A stretch of 64,000 bases of DNA from Candidatus Omnitrophota bacterium (GTDB taxonomy: Bacteria; Omnitrophota; Gorgyraeia; Velamenicoccales; Velamenicoccaceae): assembly GCA_016235185.1 (NCBI GenBank), contig JACRLT010000026.1, positions 1 to 64,000 of the forward strand, read 5' to 3'. Positions 11,272-18,911 of the stretch are shown here, in pieces. The notes below the pieces were generated by a model. That model saw nothing but the letters and a program-made list of their open reading frames with translations, made no database searches and was not told the origin of the DNA. Every line of letters starts with the position of its first letter. Position 1 is the first letter of the stretch. The position numbers and the translations under genes are program-made.

Positions 11272-11911
11272 CGATGGACACAAAGCTCAAAGCTGATGTT
11301 GCGGAATCAGCAGTACAAACAGAACTTCTGAAAAGAGGTTTCAGAGTACTGCAACCTGTAGGGGATCGATTACCTTATGATTTAGGTGTTGATCTTTTAG
11401 GGAAACTCATCCGTATTCAGGTGAAGAGTGCTTGGTACAATAAAAAAGATGCGTGTTATGTTGTTGATGCGCGTCGAACCAAGACAAATCGCCGAAGGAT
11501 GTTGCGGCAACGTTACAATGCCGATGATTTCGATTTCGCAATAATCTATCTCGCTGACAGGCATGTGTTCTATGTTTTGCCTATATCTGAATTTGCTCGT
11601 TATGGCAGCACCATAACATTGGTAGAATCAGATAAAAGGCAGCGTAGGCCAAGGTCAGCAGAGTATAGAGAGCGGTGGGATTTGTTGTCTAATGGGTCCC
11701 TCAGCCGGTAACGGTTGATGGAAAACCTGTCAAATTCGGTGGAACCCTAGACGTTAAGTCAAGGCAATACCGAGCCAAGTCCACCAAGAAGTACGGTGGG
11801 AAGGTGTAGAGACTAGTTGGCAGGAGTCCTTTTAAAAAGGACTAAGGTATAGTCCAGACTACAAATCTGTCAGGGATTGTGACAGAGCAGCGAAAGCTGT
11901 AGTGAGTAAAG
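11272..11911 (+). mobile_element. Group I intron in tRNA-fMet
   Basis: The 640-nt intron ends in the terminal G at 11911. The catalytic core follows the internal reading frame: P7 is GACTA (11811-11815) with TAGTC (11850-11854) inside the hallmark AAGGTATAGTCC, and P8 is the hairpin 11825-11843. The reading frame fills the 5' half, and its ATG is only 2 nt into the intron. This is the same tRNA gene type and endonuclease type as the Synechocystis tRNA-fMet intron (recalled). The subgroup (IC-like) is not resolved. Confidence 0.9.
11274..11711 (+). CDS. Group I intron homing endonuclease, PD-(D/E)XK (I-Ssp6803I-like)
   Basis: A 145-residue protein starting at ATG 11274 just inside the 5' splice site. 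It has the PD-(D/E)XK layout of the I-Ssp6803I family: Glu11 in the first helix, Asp36 in PYDLGVD, and Gln49-x-Lys51 in IRIQVKSAW, followed by YVVDARRTKTNRR. The length matches the about 150 residues of I-Ssp6803I, which cuts intronless tRNA-fMet genes to drive homing. A longer open frame starts 54 bp upstream in exon 1, but that would place tRNA sequence in the protein. Confidence 0.88.
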   Translation: MDTKLKADVAESAVQTELLKRGFRVLQPVGDRLPYDLGVDLLGKLIRIQVKSAWYNKKDACYVVDARRTKTNRRRMLRQRYNADDFDFAIIYLADRHVFYVLPISEFARYGSTITLVESDKRQRRPRSAEYRERWDLLSNGSLSR

Positions 11912-11953
11912 CATAACCTTGAGGCCGTCCGTTCAAATCGGACCCCCGCAACC

Positions 11954-11989
11954 AAATTTAAGGCCACCCTTCTGGGTGGCTTTAAATTT
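11954..11989 (+). terminator. Strong hairpin directly after tRNA-fMet
   Basis: A 16-bp stem (11954-11969 with 11974-11989, one G-T wobble) closed by the loop TTCT starts at the final A of the tRNA CCA. The right arm ends TTTAAATTT. It fits an intrinsic terminator or 3' processing signal for the tRNA. The rest of 11990-12070 has no gene. Confidence 0.75.
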
Positions 11990-12043
11990 GTCCCCCCCTG
12001 GTTTGATTTTGCCATTTTTGCGAACGTTTGTGTCGGGGAAAAA

Positions 12044-12061
12044 GGGTCAGACCCTAAAACT
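12044..12061 (+). repeat. Left REP-like end of the RAYT element
   Basis: The palindrome GGGTCAGACCC (12044-12054) followed by TAAAACT matches, in inverted orientation, AGTTTTATGGTCTGACCCC at 13035-13053 just after the transposase stop. Paired inverted copies flanking a RAYT gene are how such transposases are usually arranged with their REP sequences. Confidence 0.7.
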
Positions 12062-12070
12062 AAAAACTAA

Positions 12071-12099
12071 TTGACAGAATCGGATATGCTTTTTATATT
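12071..12099 (+). promoter_or_regulatory. Consensus promoter for the RAYT gene, apparently leaderless
   Basis: TTGACA (12071-12076), a 17-bp spacer and TATATT (12094-12099). The expected transcription start coincides with the ATG at 12106, and no ribosome site precedes the ATG. Confidence 0.65.
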
Positions 12100-12105
12100 G
12101 TCCAC

Positions 12106-13035
12106 ATGGCCAGACCCTATAGATTGCAAGCAGAAGGTTGTCTTTATCACATCACCAGCCGCGGTGATGACCGCAAAAAGATATTCCTCAATGAAGCCGA
12201 CTACAGAAAATTCCTCGAATACCTCAAAATAGCAAAAGGGAAGTTTAATTTCTATCTATATGCTTATTGCTTGATGGGCAATCACTATCATTTGCTTATT
12301 GAAATTACTCAAGCCAACCTGTCCAGGATCATGCAGTGCTTCAATACGGCTTATACGGTTTATTACAACGTAAAGCGCAAACGATGCGGCCATCTTTTTC
12401 AGGGAAGGTTTAAATCGATTCTCGTGGAAGCAGATAGCTATTTCGCCGAACTTACCCGCTACATCCACTTGAATCCCTCGAGGGCCAAAATGGCATCAAA
12501 TCCGGCTGAATACCGCTGGTCTAGCTACAACGCCTACATTCATGGCAAGGATGACGTTTTCATCGATATAGACAGGGCAAGGCAATTTCTCGGCATGGAT
12601 TTGCAACAATATCGTAAATTTGTGGAAGACGTAAAAGATTGCTCTGACCCTTTTAAGAATGTTTATGCAGGTTTTATATTGGGAGGCGTTAAGTTTATCA
12701 AAGATAAGCTCCATCAAATCAAAGACGAAGTTGGATCAAAAGACTTTGCTCATAAACGGGCCATAAGAAATCTTATCGATCCGGATGAAATACTGAAGTC
12801 AGTTGCTGTTTTTTTTAAGATTGATAAAGAAGAGATGCGCACCAGCATCAGCCGTCCCATGACGGCAAAAAAAGCGGCCATTTATCTTTTACGCCAAAAA
12901 ACCGGATTAACAAATGCTCAAATCGGAGCCATGTTCAATATGACTTCCGCAGCGGCCGGCATGGCGGCCGCAAGCTTTGCCAAAGAGATCGATAGGGATA
13001 AGAAGTTAAGGGTGGCGATAGGGAGGATAGTTTAA
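12106..13035 (+). CDS. REP-associated tyrosine transposase (RAYT, Y1/HUH)
   Basis: 309-residue relative of IS200 TnpA. The Y1 domain has the HUH motif in GNHYHLLIE (His60, His62) and the catalytic Tyr119 in ELTRYIHLNP; GHLFQGRFKS is typical of RAYTs. A C-terminal helical domain (about 230-300) carries TNAQIGAMFNMTSAAAG, a DnaA-C-like or helix-turn-helix segment common in this group. It is flanked by inverted GGTCAGACC ends. RAYTs process and mobilise REP palindromes. Confidence 0.88.
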   Translation: MARPYRLQAEGCLYHITSRGDDRKKIFLNEADYRKFLEYLKIAKGKFNFYLYAYCLMGNHYHLLIEITQANLSRIMQCFNTAYTVYYNVKRKRCGHLFQGRFKSILVEADSYFAELTRYIHLNPSRAKMASNPAEYRWSSYNAYIHGKDDVFIDIDRARQFLGMDLQQYRKFVEDVKDCSDPFKNVYAGFILGGVKFIKDKLHQIKDEVGSKDFAHKRAIRNLIDPDEILKSVAVFFKIDKEEMRTSISRPMTAKKAAIYLLRQKTGLTNAQIGAMFNMTSAAAGMAAASFAKEIDRDKKLRVAIGRIV

Positions 13036-13053
13036 AGTTTTATGGTCTGACCC
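13035..13053 (-). repeat. Right REP-like end of the RAYT element
   Basis: Inverted counterpart of 12044-12061, with AGACC, TAAAACT and flanking bases conserved in order. It starts at the RAYT stop codon region. Confidence 0.65.
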
Positions 13054-13077
13054 CTAAGCCTCGCCCCTAAAGGCCTA

Positions 13078-13105
13078 TTGACATTCTCCTGAAATTATGT
13101 ATAAT
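13078..13105 (+). promoter_or_regulatory. Consensus promoter for mazEF
   Basis: TTGACA (13078-13083), a 16-bp spacer and TATAAT (13100-13105), with TG directly before the -10. A ribosome site GGAGGGA lies at 13122-13128. In characterised mazEF loci the complex represses its own promoter; no clear operator palindrome was identified here. Confidence 0.7.
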
Positions 13106-13133
13106 CATTGTAGATACATATGGAGGGATCTAT

Positions 13134-13376
13134 ATGAATACTACTGTTCAGAAATGGGGCAATAGCCTGGCGCTGAGAATTCCGAGTTCTCTCGCCAGGG
13201 ATATCCATGTACACCAGGGATCCATAGTTGAGGTTGCCGTGGTGGAGGGTGGGATCGTTGTAAAACCCAAGGGAAAGCACAAATACTCGTTGTCTCAGTT
13301 GCTCAAAAGGATTACTGTGGATAATCTCCATTCCGAGTCCGGTTGGGGCGGCGAGGTTGGACAGGAGATTTGGTAA
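13134..13376 (+). CDS. mazE: MazE-family antitoxin (AbrB fold)
   Basis: 80-residue swapped-hairpin AbrB-type DNA-binding protein with the family start TTVQKWGNSLALRIP and VEGGIVVKP. It is predicted to bind and neutralise MazF through its acidic or disordered C-terminus and to repress the operon. It has its own near-consensus promoter and a strong ribosome site. The stop TAA shares an A with the mazF ATG. Confidence 0.92.
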   Translation: MNTTVQKWGNSLALRIPSSLARDIHVHQGSIVEVAVVEGGIVVKPKGKHKYSLSQLLKRITVDNLHSESGWGGEVGQEIW

Positions 13377-13717
13377 TGCCTCATGCACATTGCCCCAGGC
13401 GCGGCGATATCGTCTGGCTCTCATTCACTCCTCAGGCCGGGCATGAGCAGGCGGGTCAGCGCCCGGCTTTAACTCTATCCCCTGAATCTTATAACAAGAA
13501 GGTTGGTTTGGCAATATTTTGCCCGATCACTTCTCGCATCAAAGGGTACCCGTTTGAGGTGGCCATTCCTTCTGGATTAAAAATCTCGGGCGTTGTGTTG
13601 TCGGATCAAGTTAAGAGTCTCGATTGGCGAGCCAGAAGCGCTCGATTCTGTTGTCAAGTTCCAGAAGCAACCGTATCCGATGTTCTTAACAAACTCAATG
13701 TTCTGTTAAGCGTATAA
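13376..13717 (+). CDS. mazF: MazF/PemK-family endoribonuclease toxin
   Basis: 113-residue mRNA interferase. Family blocks are RRGDIVWLSFTPQAGHEQAG, RPALTLSPESYN, and the segment FCPITSRIKGYPFEV with the conserved T-S-x-x-K-G-Y-P. The start at ATG 13376 overlaps the mazE stop (TAATG), the usual coupled arrangement. The toxin is expected to cleave single-stranded mRNA when MazE is degraded. This module probably stabilises the surrounding island. Confidence 0.92.
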   Translation: MPHAHCPRRGDIVWLSFTPQAGHEQAGQRPALTLSPESYNKKVGLAIFCPITSRIKGYPFEVAIPSGLKISGVVLSDQVKSLDWRARSARFCCQVPEATVSDVLNKLNVLLSV

Positions 13718-13797
13718 TCTGTCCAGAATGCATAGAATGGTGTCAGCATATTGATGAAATTCCCGGGATTTTCTATGCGGATGAGAAGGGATAATAG

Positions 13798-16188
13798 ATG
13801 AAGTTAAAGAAAGAGCATAAGAAAACGGTGAAACTTTCCCGGACGCACAAGCCGGATGAATTAACGGTCGAGGAATGGCAGAGGGCTCTTCGCCGGGAGT
13901 TTGGCGTAATCCAGAAGTTTCGCTTAAAGAACCTTGGCGGCGAAGAGGTTTTCTCTGAGTTTGCCGTCATGAATCCGGAGACAAAGCGTACATACCGCGT
14001 GGCTGTCCGCAGTGAGCGGCCGGGTGAGAATTTTTGTTCTTGCCCTGATTTCAGCGTCAATACGCTGGGGACATGCAAGCACGTTGAATTTGTTCTTTAC
14101 CGTTTGAGGAAAAACCGCAGGCGTCGGGAATTGCTCGCCGCCGGCGCTTCTTTGCCGTATTCCGAGGTTTTCTTGCGGTACGGGTCATCCCGGCGCGTCT
14201 TGTTTAAAGCCGGCGCCGGCGCCCCAACGGTATTGAAGAGTTTGGCCGCGGATTATTTTGACCGGGATCATGTCCTGCAACAGGATTCTTTTCAGCATTT
14301 TGATGCGTTCTTGGAAAAGGCCCGCGCGCTGGATCACGATATGCGTTGTTATGATGACGCCCTGGCCTTTATCGCGGAAATCCAGGAGGCACACCACAGG
14401 CGCACACGTCTTGCCGCCGTGTTTCCCGATGGGATCAAAAGCGCGGCCTTTGATAGTCTGTTGAAGGTGCCCCTGTATCCTTACCAGCGGGAAGGAGCGC
14501 TTTTTGCTGTCCACGCGGGGCGGGCGCTTATTGCCGATGAAATGGGTTTGGGGAAGACTGTGCAGGCCATTGCCGCGGCTGAGATATTCGCCCGGGAGTT
14601 TGGCGTCCGGAAGGCGCTGATTGTGTGCCCAACATCGTTGAAACATCAGTGGAAGGACGAGATCCAGAAGTTTTGCGGGCGTTCTGTGGCCGTGGTGGAA
14701 GGCATGATCCCGTCCCGCCGCGAGGTCTATCGCAGTGAAGCGTTTTTTGTCGTGGTTAATTATGACGTAGTATTTCGCGATAGTGATCTTATCAATCAGA
14801 TGTCCCCGGATATTGTTATCCTCGATGAGGCCCAGCGTATCAAGAATTGGAAGACGCGGACAGCCCGGAGTGTCAAGGGTATCCAGTCACCGCATGCCAT
14901 TGTCCTGACGGGTACCCCGTTGGAGAATCGTCTGGAGGAACTGCATTCTATTGTCGGTTTCGTTGATCGTTTCCGGCTGGGGCCGTTATTCCGTTTCCTG
15001 GGCAACCATCAGCAGACAGCCGCGGAAACCGGAAAAGTTACGGGTTACCGCGATCTTAAGGCCATTGGGCGGACGCTGCAATCGATCCTTATCCGCCGGA
15101 AGAAATCCGAAGTCCTTTTGCAGTTGCCCGAGCGCATGGACAAAAACTTCTTCGTTCCCATGACGCCTGAACAGATGAACATCCATGAGGAAAACCGGGA
15201 GATTGTGGCCAGGATCGCGGCCAAATGGAGCAAGTACCGGTTCCTTACGGAAGCCGACCAAAGGCGGATGACCATTGCCCTGCAGTTCATGCGGATGTCG
15301 TGCGACAACGCGTACCTTATTGATCGGAAGCTGCGTTCCGGCGGAAAGGTGGATGAACTGGTTACGCTTTTGGGAGAGATCTTTGAGGAGCGGGATGCCA
15401 AGGCCGTGGTCTTCAGCCAATGGGAGAGGATGACATCCCTGGTGTCCGAGGCGTTTCACCGCAAGTCTTGGGGGCATGTGCATCTGCATGGCGGTGTCCC
15501 GGGGCCCAAAAGGAAGGATTTAATCAAGGCGTTCAGGGATGATCCATCATGCCGCGTTTTTCTTTCAACAGACGCCGGTGGCGTGGGGCTTAATCTGCAG
15601 GCCGCTTCAACGGTAATCAATATGGATCTTCCGTGGAATCCGGCGGTGCTTGAACAGCGCATTGGCCGCGTCCACCGGCTTGGCCAACATCGGCCTGTCC
15701 GCGTAGTCAATTTTATCGCTGAGCGAACGATCGAACATCATATGCTTTCAATTTTGAAGTTCAAGAAGGCGCTCTTTGCCGGCGTTCTTGACGGGGGAGA
15801 GGACAGTATTTTTATCGGGAAGAGCCGGTTGAGCGCGTTCATGGAGTCGATCCAGGAATTGTCCAAGCCTTCGAATGGCGATTCGGATGTCGGTATAGAG
15901 GGCGCTTCTAAAGAAGCGATTCGGCCTTTATTGGTTGAAACCGCAAAAAAACCCGGGGGAGATGGTTTTCCCTATCAGGATATCTTCGCGGCTGGGGCAT
16001 CGTTTTTCAAGGTATTGGCTGCGGGGTTGGAAAAACAACCGGTCACTCTCGAGAAAGACGCGGCGACCGGCCGGTCGTGTTTGAAAGTGCCGCTTCCGGA
16101 TCAGGAGATCATGCGGGGAGCTCTGCCGGCTGTGGAATCTTTTTTGGGCGCGTTGAAGAGCTATATTAAAATGGGCGACGGCACATAG
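13798..16188 (+). CDS. SWIM-SNF2 helicase-like ATPase
   Basis: 796 residues. A SWIM zinc finger (Cys80, Cys82, Cys93, His95 in CSCPDF...GTCKH) precedes a full SNF2/SF2 motor: Walker A DEMGLGKT (about 247-254), DEAQ (about 343-346), TGTPLENR, then the C-terminal RecA lobe with STDAGGVGLNLQAA and QRIGRVHRLGQ. SWIM-SNF2 proteins bind and translocate on DNA. Base composition is clearly more GC-rich than the flanking core genes, indicating transfer. It is followed 76 bp later by a GHKL ATPase on the same strand, likely one operon. Confidence 0.93.
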   Translation: MKLKKEHKKTVKLSRTHKPDELTVEEWQRALRREFGVIQKFRLKNLGGEEVFSEFAVMNPETKRTYRVAVRSERPGENFCSCPDFSVNTLGTCKHVEFVLYRLRKNRRRRELLAAGASLPYSEVFLRYGSSRRVLFKAGAGAPTVLKSLAADYFDRDHVLQQDSFQHFDAFLEKARALDHDMRCYDDALAFIAEIQEAHHRRTRLAAVFPDGIKSAAFDSLLKVPLYPYQREGALFAVHAGRALIADEMGLGKTVQAIAAAEIFAREFGVRKALIVCPTSLKHQWKDEIQKFCGRSVAVVEGMIPSRREVYRSEAFFVVVNYDVVFRDSDLINQMSPDIVILDEAQRIKNWKTRTARSVKGIQSPHAIVLTGTPLENRLEELHSIVGFVDRFRLGPLFRFLGNHQQTAAETGKVTGYRDLKAIGRTLQSILIRRKKSEVLLQLPERMDKNFFVPMTPEQMNIHEENREIVARIAAKWSKYRFLTEADQRRMTIALQFMRMSCDNAYLIDRKLRSGGKVDELVTLLGEIFEERDAKAVVFSQWERMTSLVSEAFHRKSWGHVHLHGGVPGPKRKDLIKAFRDDPSCRVFLSTDAGGVGLNLQAASTVINMDLPWNPAVLEQRIGRVHRLGQHRPVRVVNFIAERTIEHHMLSILKFKKALFAGVLDGGEDSIFIGKSRLSAFMESIQELSKPSNGDSDVGIEGASKEAIRPLLVETAKKPGGDGFPYQDIFAAGASFFKVLAAGLEKQPVTLEKDAATGRSCLKVPLPDQEIMRGALPAVESFLGALKSYIKMGDGT

Positions 16189-16264
16189 CAATGTGGTGTG
16201 AAGTGAAAATTTGAAGACATTCAACTTCGGGGCAGGCGCGTCCGAACGAAAAGGGCATGACGGA

Positions 16265-18073
16265 ATGACATCCAAAACGAAAGCAAGCCAGGGGCGTCTT
16301 CGTATCGGCGACGATTGGAATGCGATTACTATTATCGCGCTCTCTCAGAATAATCCGTTGAAAGCCATCGCGGAATTTGTGGAGAACAGTATTGATGCCC
16401 AGGCCAGCCAGGTAACCATTATTCGGGGGAAGGAACACGGCCAGCATTATCTGAAAATTATCGATGACGGCAACGGCATTCCGTGCGCGCAGGATGGTAC
16501 GCCGAACTTCGCTTATGTCGCCACTCACATTTGCGATTCTATCAAGCGCAGGATGAAACAGGAAGGCGGTTTGAATATTCAGGGAGAATTTGGTATCGGG
16601 CTTTTGAGTTTCTGGACGGTGGGGCATAAGCTGACGATGCTTTCTTCCGGGGCCGGCGGGAAAATTTACCAAATGATTATGGAGAAGGGTAAGTCCGGCT
16701 ATAGCATCATGCCGCGCGCGCATCTCTTGCCGATGAAAGGCGCCCAATTGATCATTGCTCCCCTGCTCGCCGGTATTCGTTCTCTGAGCGGCGAAAAAAT
16801 ACAGCTTTATCTGGCGGCGGAATTGCGCGACCGTATCCGGCATTCAGGCGTGAAGATCAGGATCGTGGATCACGCCGGGCATGTGGAGCTTGATGTCGAG
16901 CCGCGCCGATACTCGGGACAACTGCTTCATAATCTGCCCGTAATATCAACGCCGCTGGGAGATGTTTATGCGGAAATCTATTTGAGCGAACGCAGTCCGG
17001 AAAATGCGATCAGCCTGTTTCGCTCCGGGACGCGCGTTCTGCCGGCAATAACGACGCTCGATATTTTCCAGGGTGAGCCATGGACGTCGGGGTATTTTCA
17101 GGGAATTATCGACGCTCCTTTTTTGCACTTGACGCCCGGCACCAGAGACGGCATCATTCATGACGAAAAATTAGCGCAGTTATGCGACGCTTTGAATCCT
17201 TTGCGCGGGAAGCTGGAGGAGATTGTGCTGGCACAGAGCAGCGCCGAAGAAGAACGCGCCAGCCGGAATATTCTTCGATCGGTGCATAAGGCATTCCAGG
17301 AAGCTCTGATGGTTTTGCCTCCCGAGGAGTATGATTGGTTTGATATTCACAAGCAGGGACCGCGCGGCCAGGCGAAGCCCGGCGCTGAAGCTTCCCTGTC
17401 TTCCGTTGAGGACGCGGAAACAAAGATTCCGGCGTTCCCCGAAGCAGAACGGAATGAACCGAAACAAAAACATTTTTTTGAATTTGCGGGCGCCCTTTTT
17501 TCGGTGAGGGCTTCTCCCTCCTCCGCCCTAGTCCCTGTTTCGGAAAAGAAGACATTGCGCGCCGTGGCCAGAGATAAGAGCCGCCGGCAAATAGAGACCG
17601 GAGTGTCGTTTTCCTGGAGTATCGCGGAGGGAACCGGTAGGCTCGAGAAGCAAGAGGGAGAAATGAATATTTTTTACGCCGCGGCAGAACCGGGATTGAC
17701 CCGCTTGACGGTTACCGCCGCACAGGGGGAAATTGTATGCGAAGCGGAGAGCTTGATCACGACGGTGGATTCATTGATCAAATCCGAGTCGGATATTGAC
17801 TTGTCGCGCAAGGGATTGCCGGGTTATACGCTGGAGAGCGCTCCGGGGCAGTCGTGGCGGGCGAAATACGATACAGGCAGGAATCTGATTATAATCAATA
17901 AGGGCCACCGCGATTATGTGTATGCCGTAAAGCAGAATGCGCGCAAGGTGCGCTATATTTGCCGTTTGTACGCGAAGGAACTTGTCAGCCATAATTTCAG
18001 GGGGCTACCGGTTGATCAGTTATTGGAACATATGGTGGAGTTATCGTTGTATGCGGAAGATCATTTGAAGTAA
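16265..18073 (+). CDS. GHKL (MORC/Hsp90-like) ATPase with Ig-like C-terminal region
   Basis: 602 residues from ATG 16265 (a TTG at 16211 would add 18). The GHKL ATP-binding fold shows the N box EFVENSIDAQ (37-46), G1 box IDDGNGI (66-72) and G2 box GEFGIGLLSF (107-116). A MutL/MORC-type transducer-like segment follows, then about residues 400-500 look like a beta-rich Ig-like domain, and a basic helical C-terminus. Bacterial MORC-like ATPases are known next to helicases in restriction-type loci, so a defence or DNA-clamp role with the SNF2 partner is a reasonable inference. GC-rich like its neighbour. Confidence 0.82.
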   Translation: MTSKTKASQGRLRIGDDWNAITIIALSQNNPLKAIAEFVENSIDAQASQVTIIRGKEHGQHYLKIIDDGNGIPCAQDGTPNFAYVATHICDSIKRRMKQEGGLNIQGEFGIGLLSFWTVGHKLTMLSSGAGGKIYQMIMEKGKSGYSIMPRAHLLPMKGAQLIIAPLLAGIRSLSGEKIQLYLAAELRDRIRHSGVKIRIVDHAGHVELDVEPRRYSGQLLHNLPVISTPLGDVYAEIYLSERSPENAISLFRSGTRVLPAITTLDIFQGEPWTSGYFQGIIDAPFLHLTPGTRDGIIHDEKLAQLCDALNPLRGKLEEIVLAQSSAEEERASRNILRSVHKAFQEALMVLPPEEYDWFDIHKQGPRGQAKPGAEASLSSVEDAETKIPAFPEAERNEPKQKHFFEFAGALFSVRASPSSALVPVSEKKTLRAVARDKSRRQIETGVSFSWSIAEGTGRLEKQEGEMNIFYAAAEPGLTRLTVTAAQGEIVCEAESLITTVDSLIKSESDIDLSRKGLPGYTLESAPGQSWRAKYDTGRNLIIINKGHRDYVYAVKQNARKVRYICRLYAKELVSHNFRGLPVDQLLEHMVELSLYAEDHLK

Positions 18074-18175
18074 TCCGAATGGCCGGTATTATTACCAGAT
18101 GGAATTAACAAAAACTGGTTTCATAAGTAAAAAATATTTTTTTTCGATTTTCTCATCGTTCAAAAGAGCCCGAAT

Positions 18176-18264
18176 TCAATTTTGAAGTGTAACACCCAAG
18201 GAGTTAGCGACCTCCAGTGGCGTTAGAAAACCGAGACATTTTCTCGGCCGGTGATTGAGCCAGC
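18176..18264 (-). pseudogene. IS30-family transposase C-terminal remnant
   Basis: The minus strand reads LNHRPRKCLGFLTPLEV then ANSLGVTLQN and a stop at 18176-18178, the characteristic end of IS30 transposases. Nothing of the upstream catalytic domain remains: at 18264 the sequence switches abruptly to a RAYT fragment. The remaining part of 18074-18400 is AT-rich and shows no other gene. Confidence 0.8.
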
Positions 18265-18325
18265 ATAAGAAGTTAAGGGCGGCGATAGGGAGGATAGTCT
18301 GTAGTTTTAGAGTGACCCTAAGCCC
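18265..18325 (+). pseudogene. Remnant of a second RAYT element 3' end
   Basis: This segment is closely similar to 12999-13060, the last codons of the intact RAYT gene plus its right end: it still reads KKLRAAIGRIV and continues into GAGTGACCCTAAGCC. It abuts the IS30 remnant exactly, so the two elements were joined by insertion and deletion. Confidence 0.8.
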
Positions 18326-18402
18326 CCTATATTATTTCCCACCTCCCCACTTAACTATATTCCCACCATATGCTATATTTTAATCTCACCAGGTTTAATT
18401 CC

Positions 18403-18418
18403 CCGCAGCAAGCTGCGG
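18403..18418. repeat. IS200-type left-end hairpin
   Basis: Perfect palindrome CCGCAGC-AA-GCTGCGG just upstream of the tnpA frame. It is inverted relative to the hairpin after the gene (18883-18902). Subterminal hairpins are recognised by TnpA in IS200/IS605 elements. Confidence 0.65.
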
Positions 18419-18438
18419 CTTGGTGATATAATGGCGGC

Positions 18439-18875
18439 GTGAGACGGTATATTCATAGAAGTCATAATGTTTCGGTTTTGTTGTATCATCTCGCTTGTCC
18501 AGCGAAGTATCGCAAGAAGATGAAGCTCTGCGGGATATCTGTTTCGAGATCGAGAAACGCTATCCCGTGATTTTCCTGGAGATCGGAACGGACAAAGATC
18601 ACGTGCATTTTCTAGTCCAGTCCATTCCAGCTTATAGCGTCTCAAGGTTAGCTAAGCTGATCAAGAGCATCACAGCCCGAGAGATCTTCTTCCGGTGTCC
18701 GCATGTCAAAAAGCAGCTTTGGGGTGGAGAATTCTGGTCTGACGGTTATTATGCGGGAACCGTTGGCAAACAAGGCAATGAGATGACTGTTGCGAAATAC
18801 GTCAAAGAACAGGGGCGCGAAGCAGAATATATCCAGCTGCACAAACGCCCACTCCAGCTTGAGTTGGATCTTTGA
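18439..18875 (+). pseudogene. tnpA: IS200/IS605-family TnpA, frameshifted
   Basis: The N-terminal part reads RRYIHRSHNVSVLLYHLACP from GTG 18439; at about 18505-18525 the homology moves to another frame, which continues RDICFEIEKRYPVIFLEIG to the TGA at 18873. The HUH motif (DHVHFLVQ) and a catalytic tyrosine (AKYVKEQG) survive in the second frame. About ten residues expected between KYRKK and RDIC are missing, so a small deletion is likely. Probably inactive unless translation shifts frame. Confidence 0.8.
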
Positions 18876-18882
18876 GGAGATA

Positions 18883-18902
18883 CCTCGCAGCTTGCTGCGG
18901 GG
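18883..18902. repeat. IS200-type right-end hairpin, adjacent to group II intron
   Basis: Hairpin CCTCGCAGC-TT-GCTGCGGGG with one T-G pair. It ends 9 nt before the presumed 5' end of the group II intron, consistent with intron classes that insert next to hairpins. Confidence 0.65.
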
Positions 18903-18911
18903 AGATTCAGC

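Larger units (their letters stand above)
11238..11954 (+). tRNA. tRNA-fMet (CAT), interrupted by a group I intron
   Basis: Exon 1 is 11238-11271 and exon 2 is 11912-11954. Spliced, they give a complete initiator tRNA: acceptor CGCGGGG pairs with CCCCGCA leaving the C1-A72 mismatch diagnostic of initiators; D-stem GAGC/GCTC; anticodon loop CTCATAA with CAT; T-stem GTCCG/CGGAC; encoded CCA. The intron lies between U33 and C34: exon 1 ends in T and the intron ends in G, as group I splicing requires. The anticodon stem has AGG/CCT at 29-31/39-41 rather than the usual three G-C pairs. Confidence 0.93.

Noticed and set aside
13718-13797. Short frame ending ECIEWCQHIDEIPGIFYADE before the SNF2 gene
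   Set aside because: Only about 22 codons with no start or ribosome site; it might be a remnant of a lost gene, but nothing identifies it.
18495-18875. Intact 126-residue TnpA starting at TTG 18495
   Set aside because: The IS200 N-terminal motif is present in another frame just upstream, so this start is only the remainder of a frameshifted gene.
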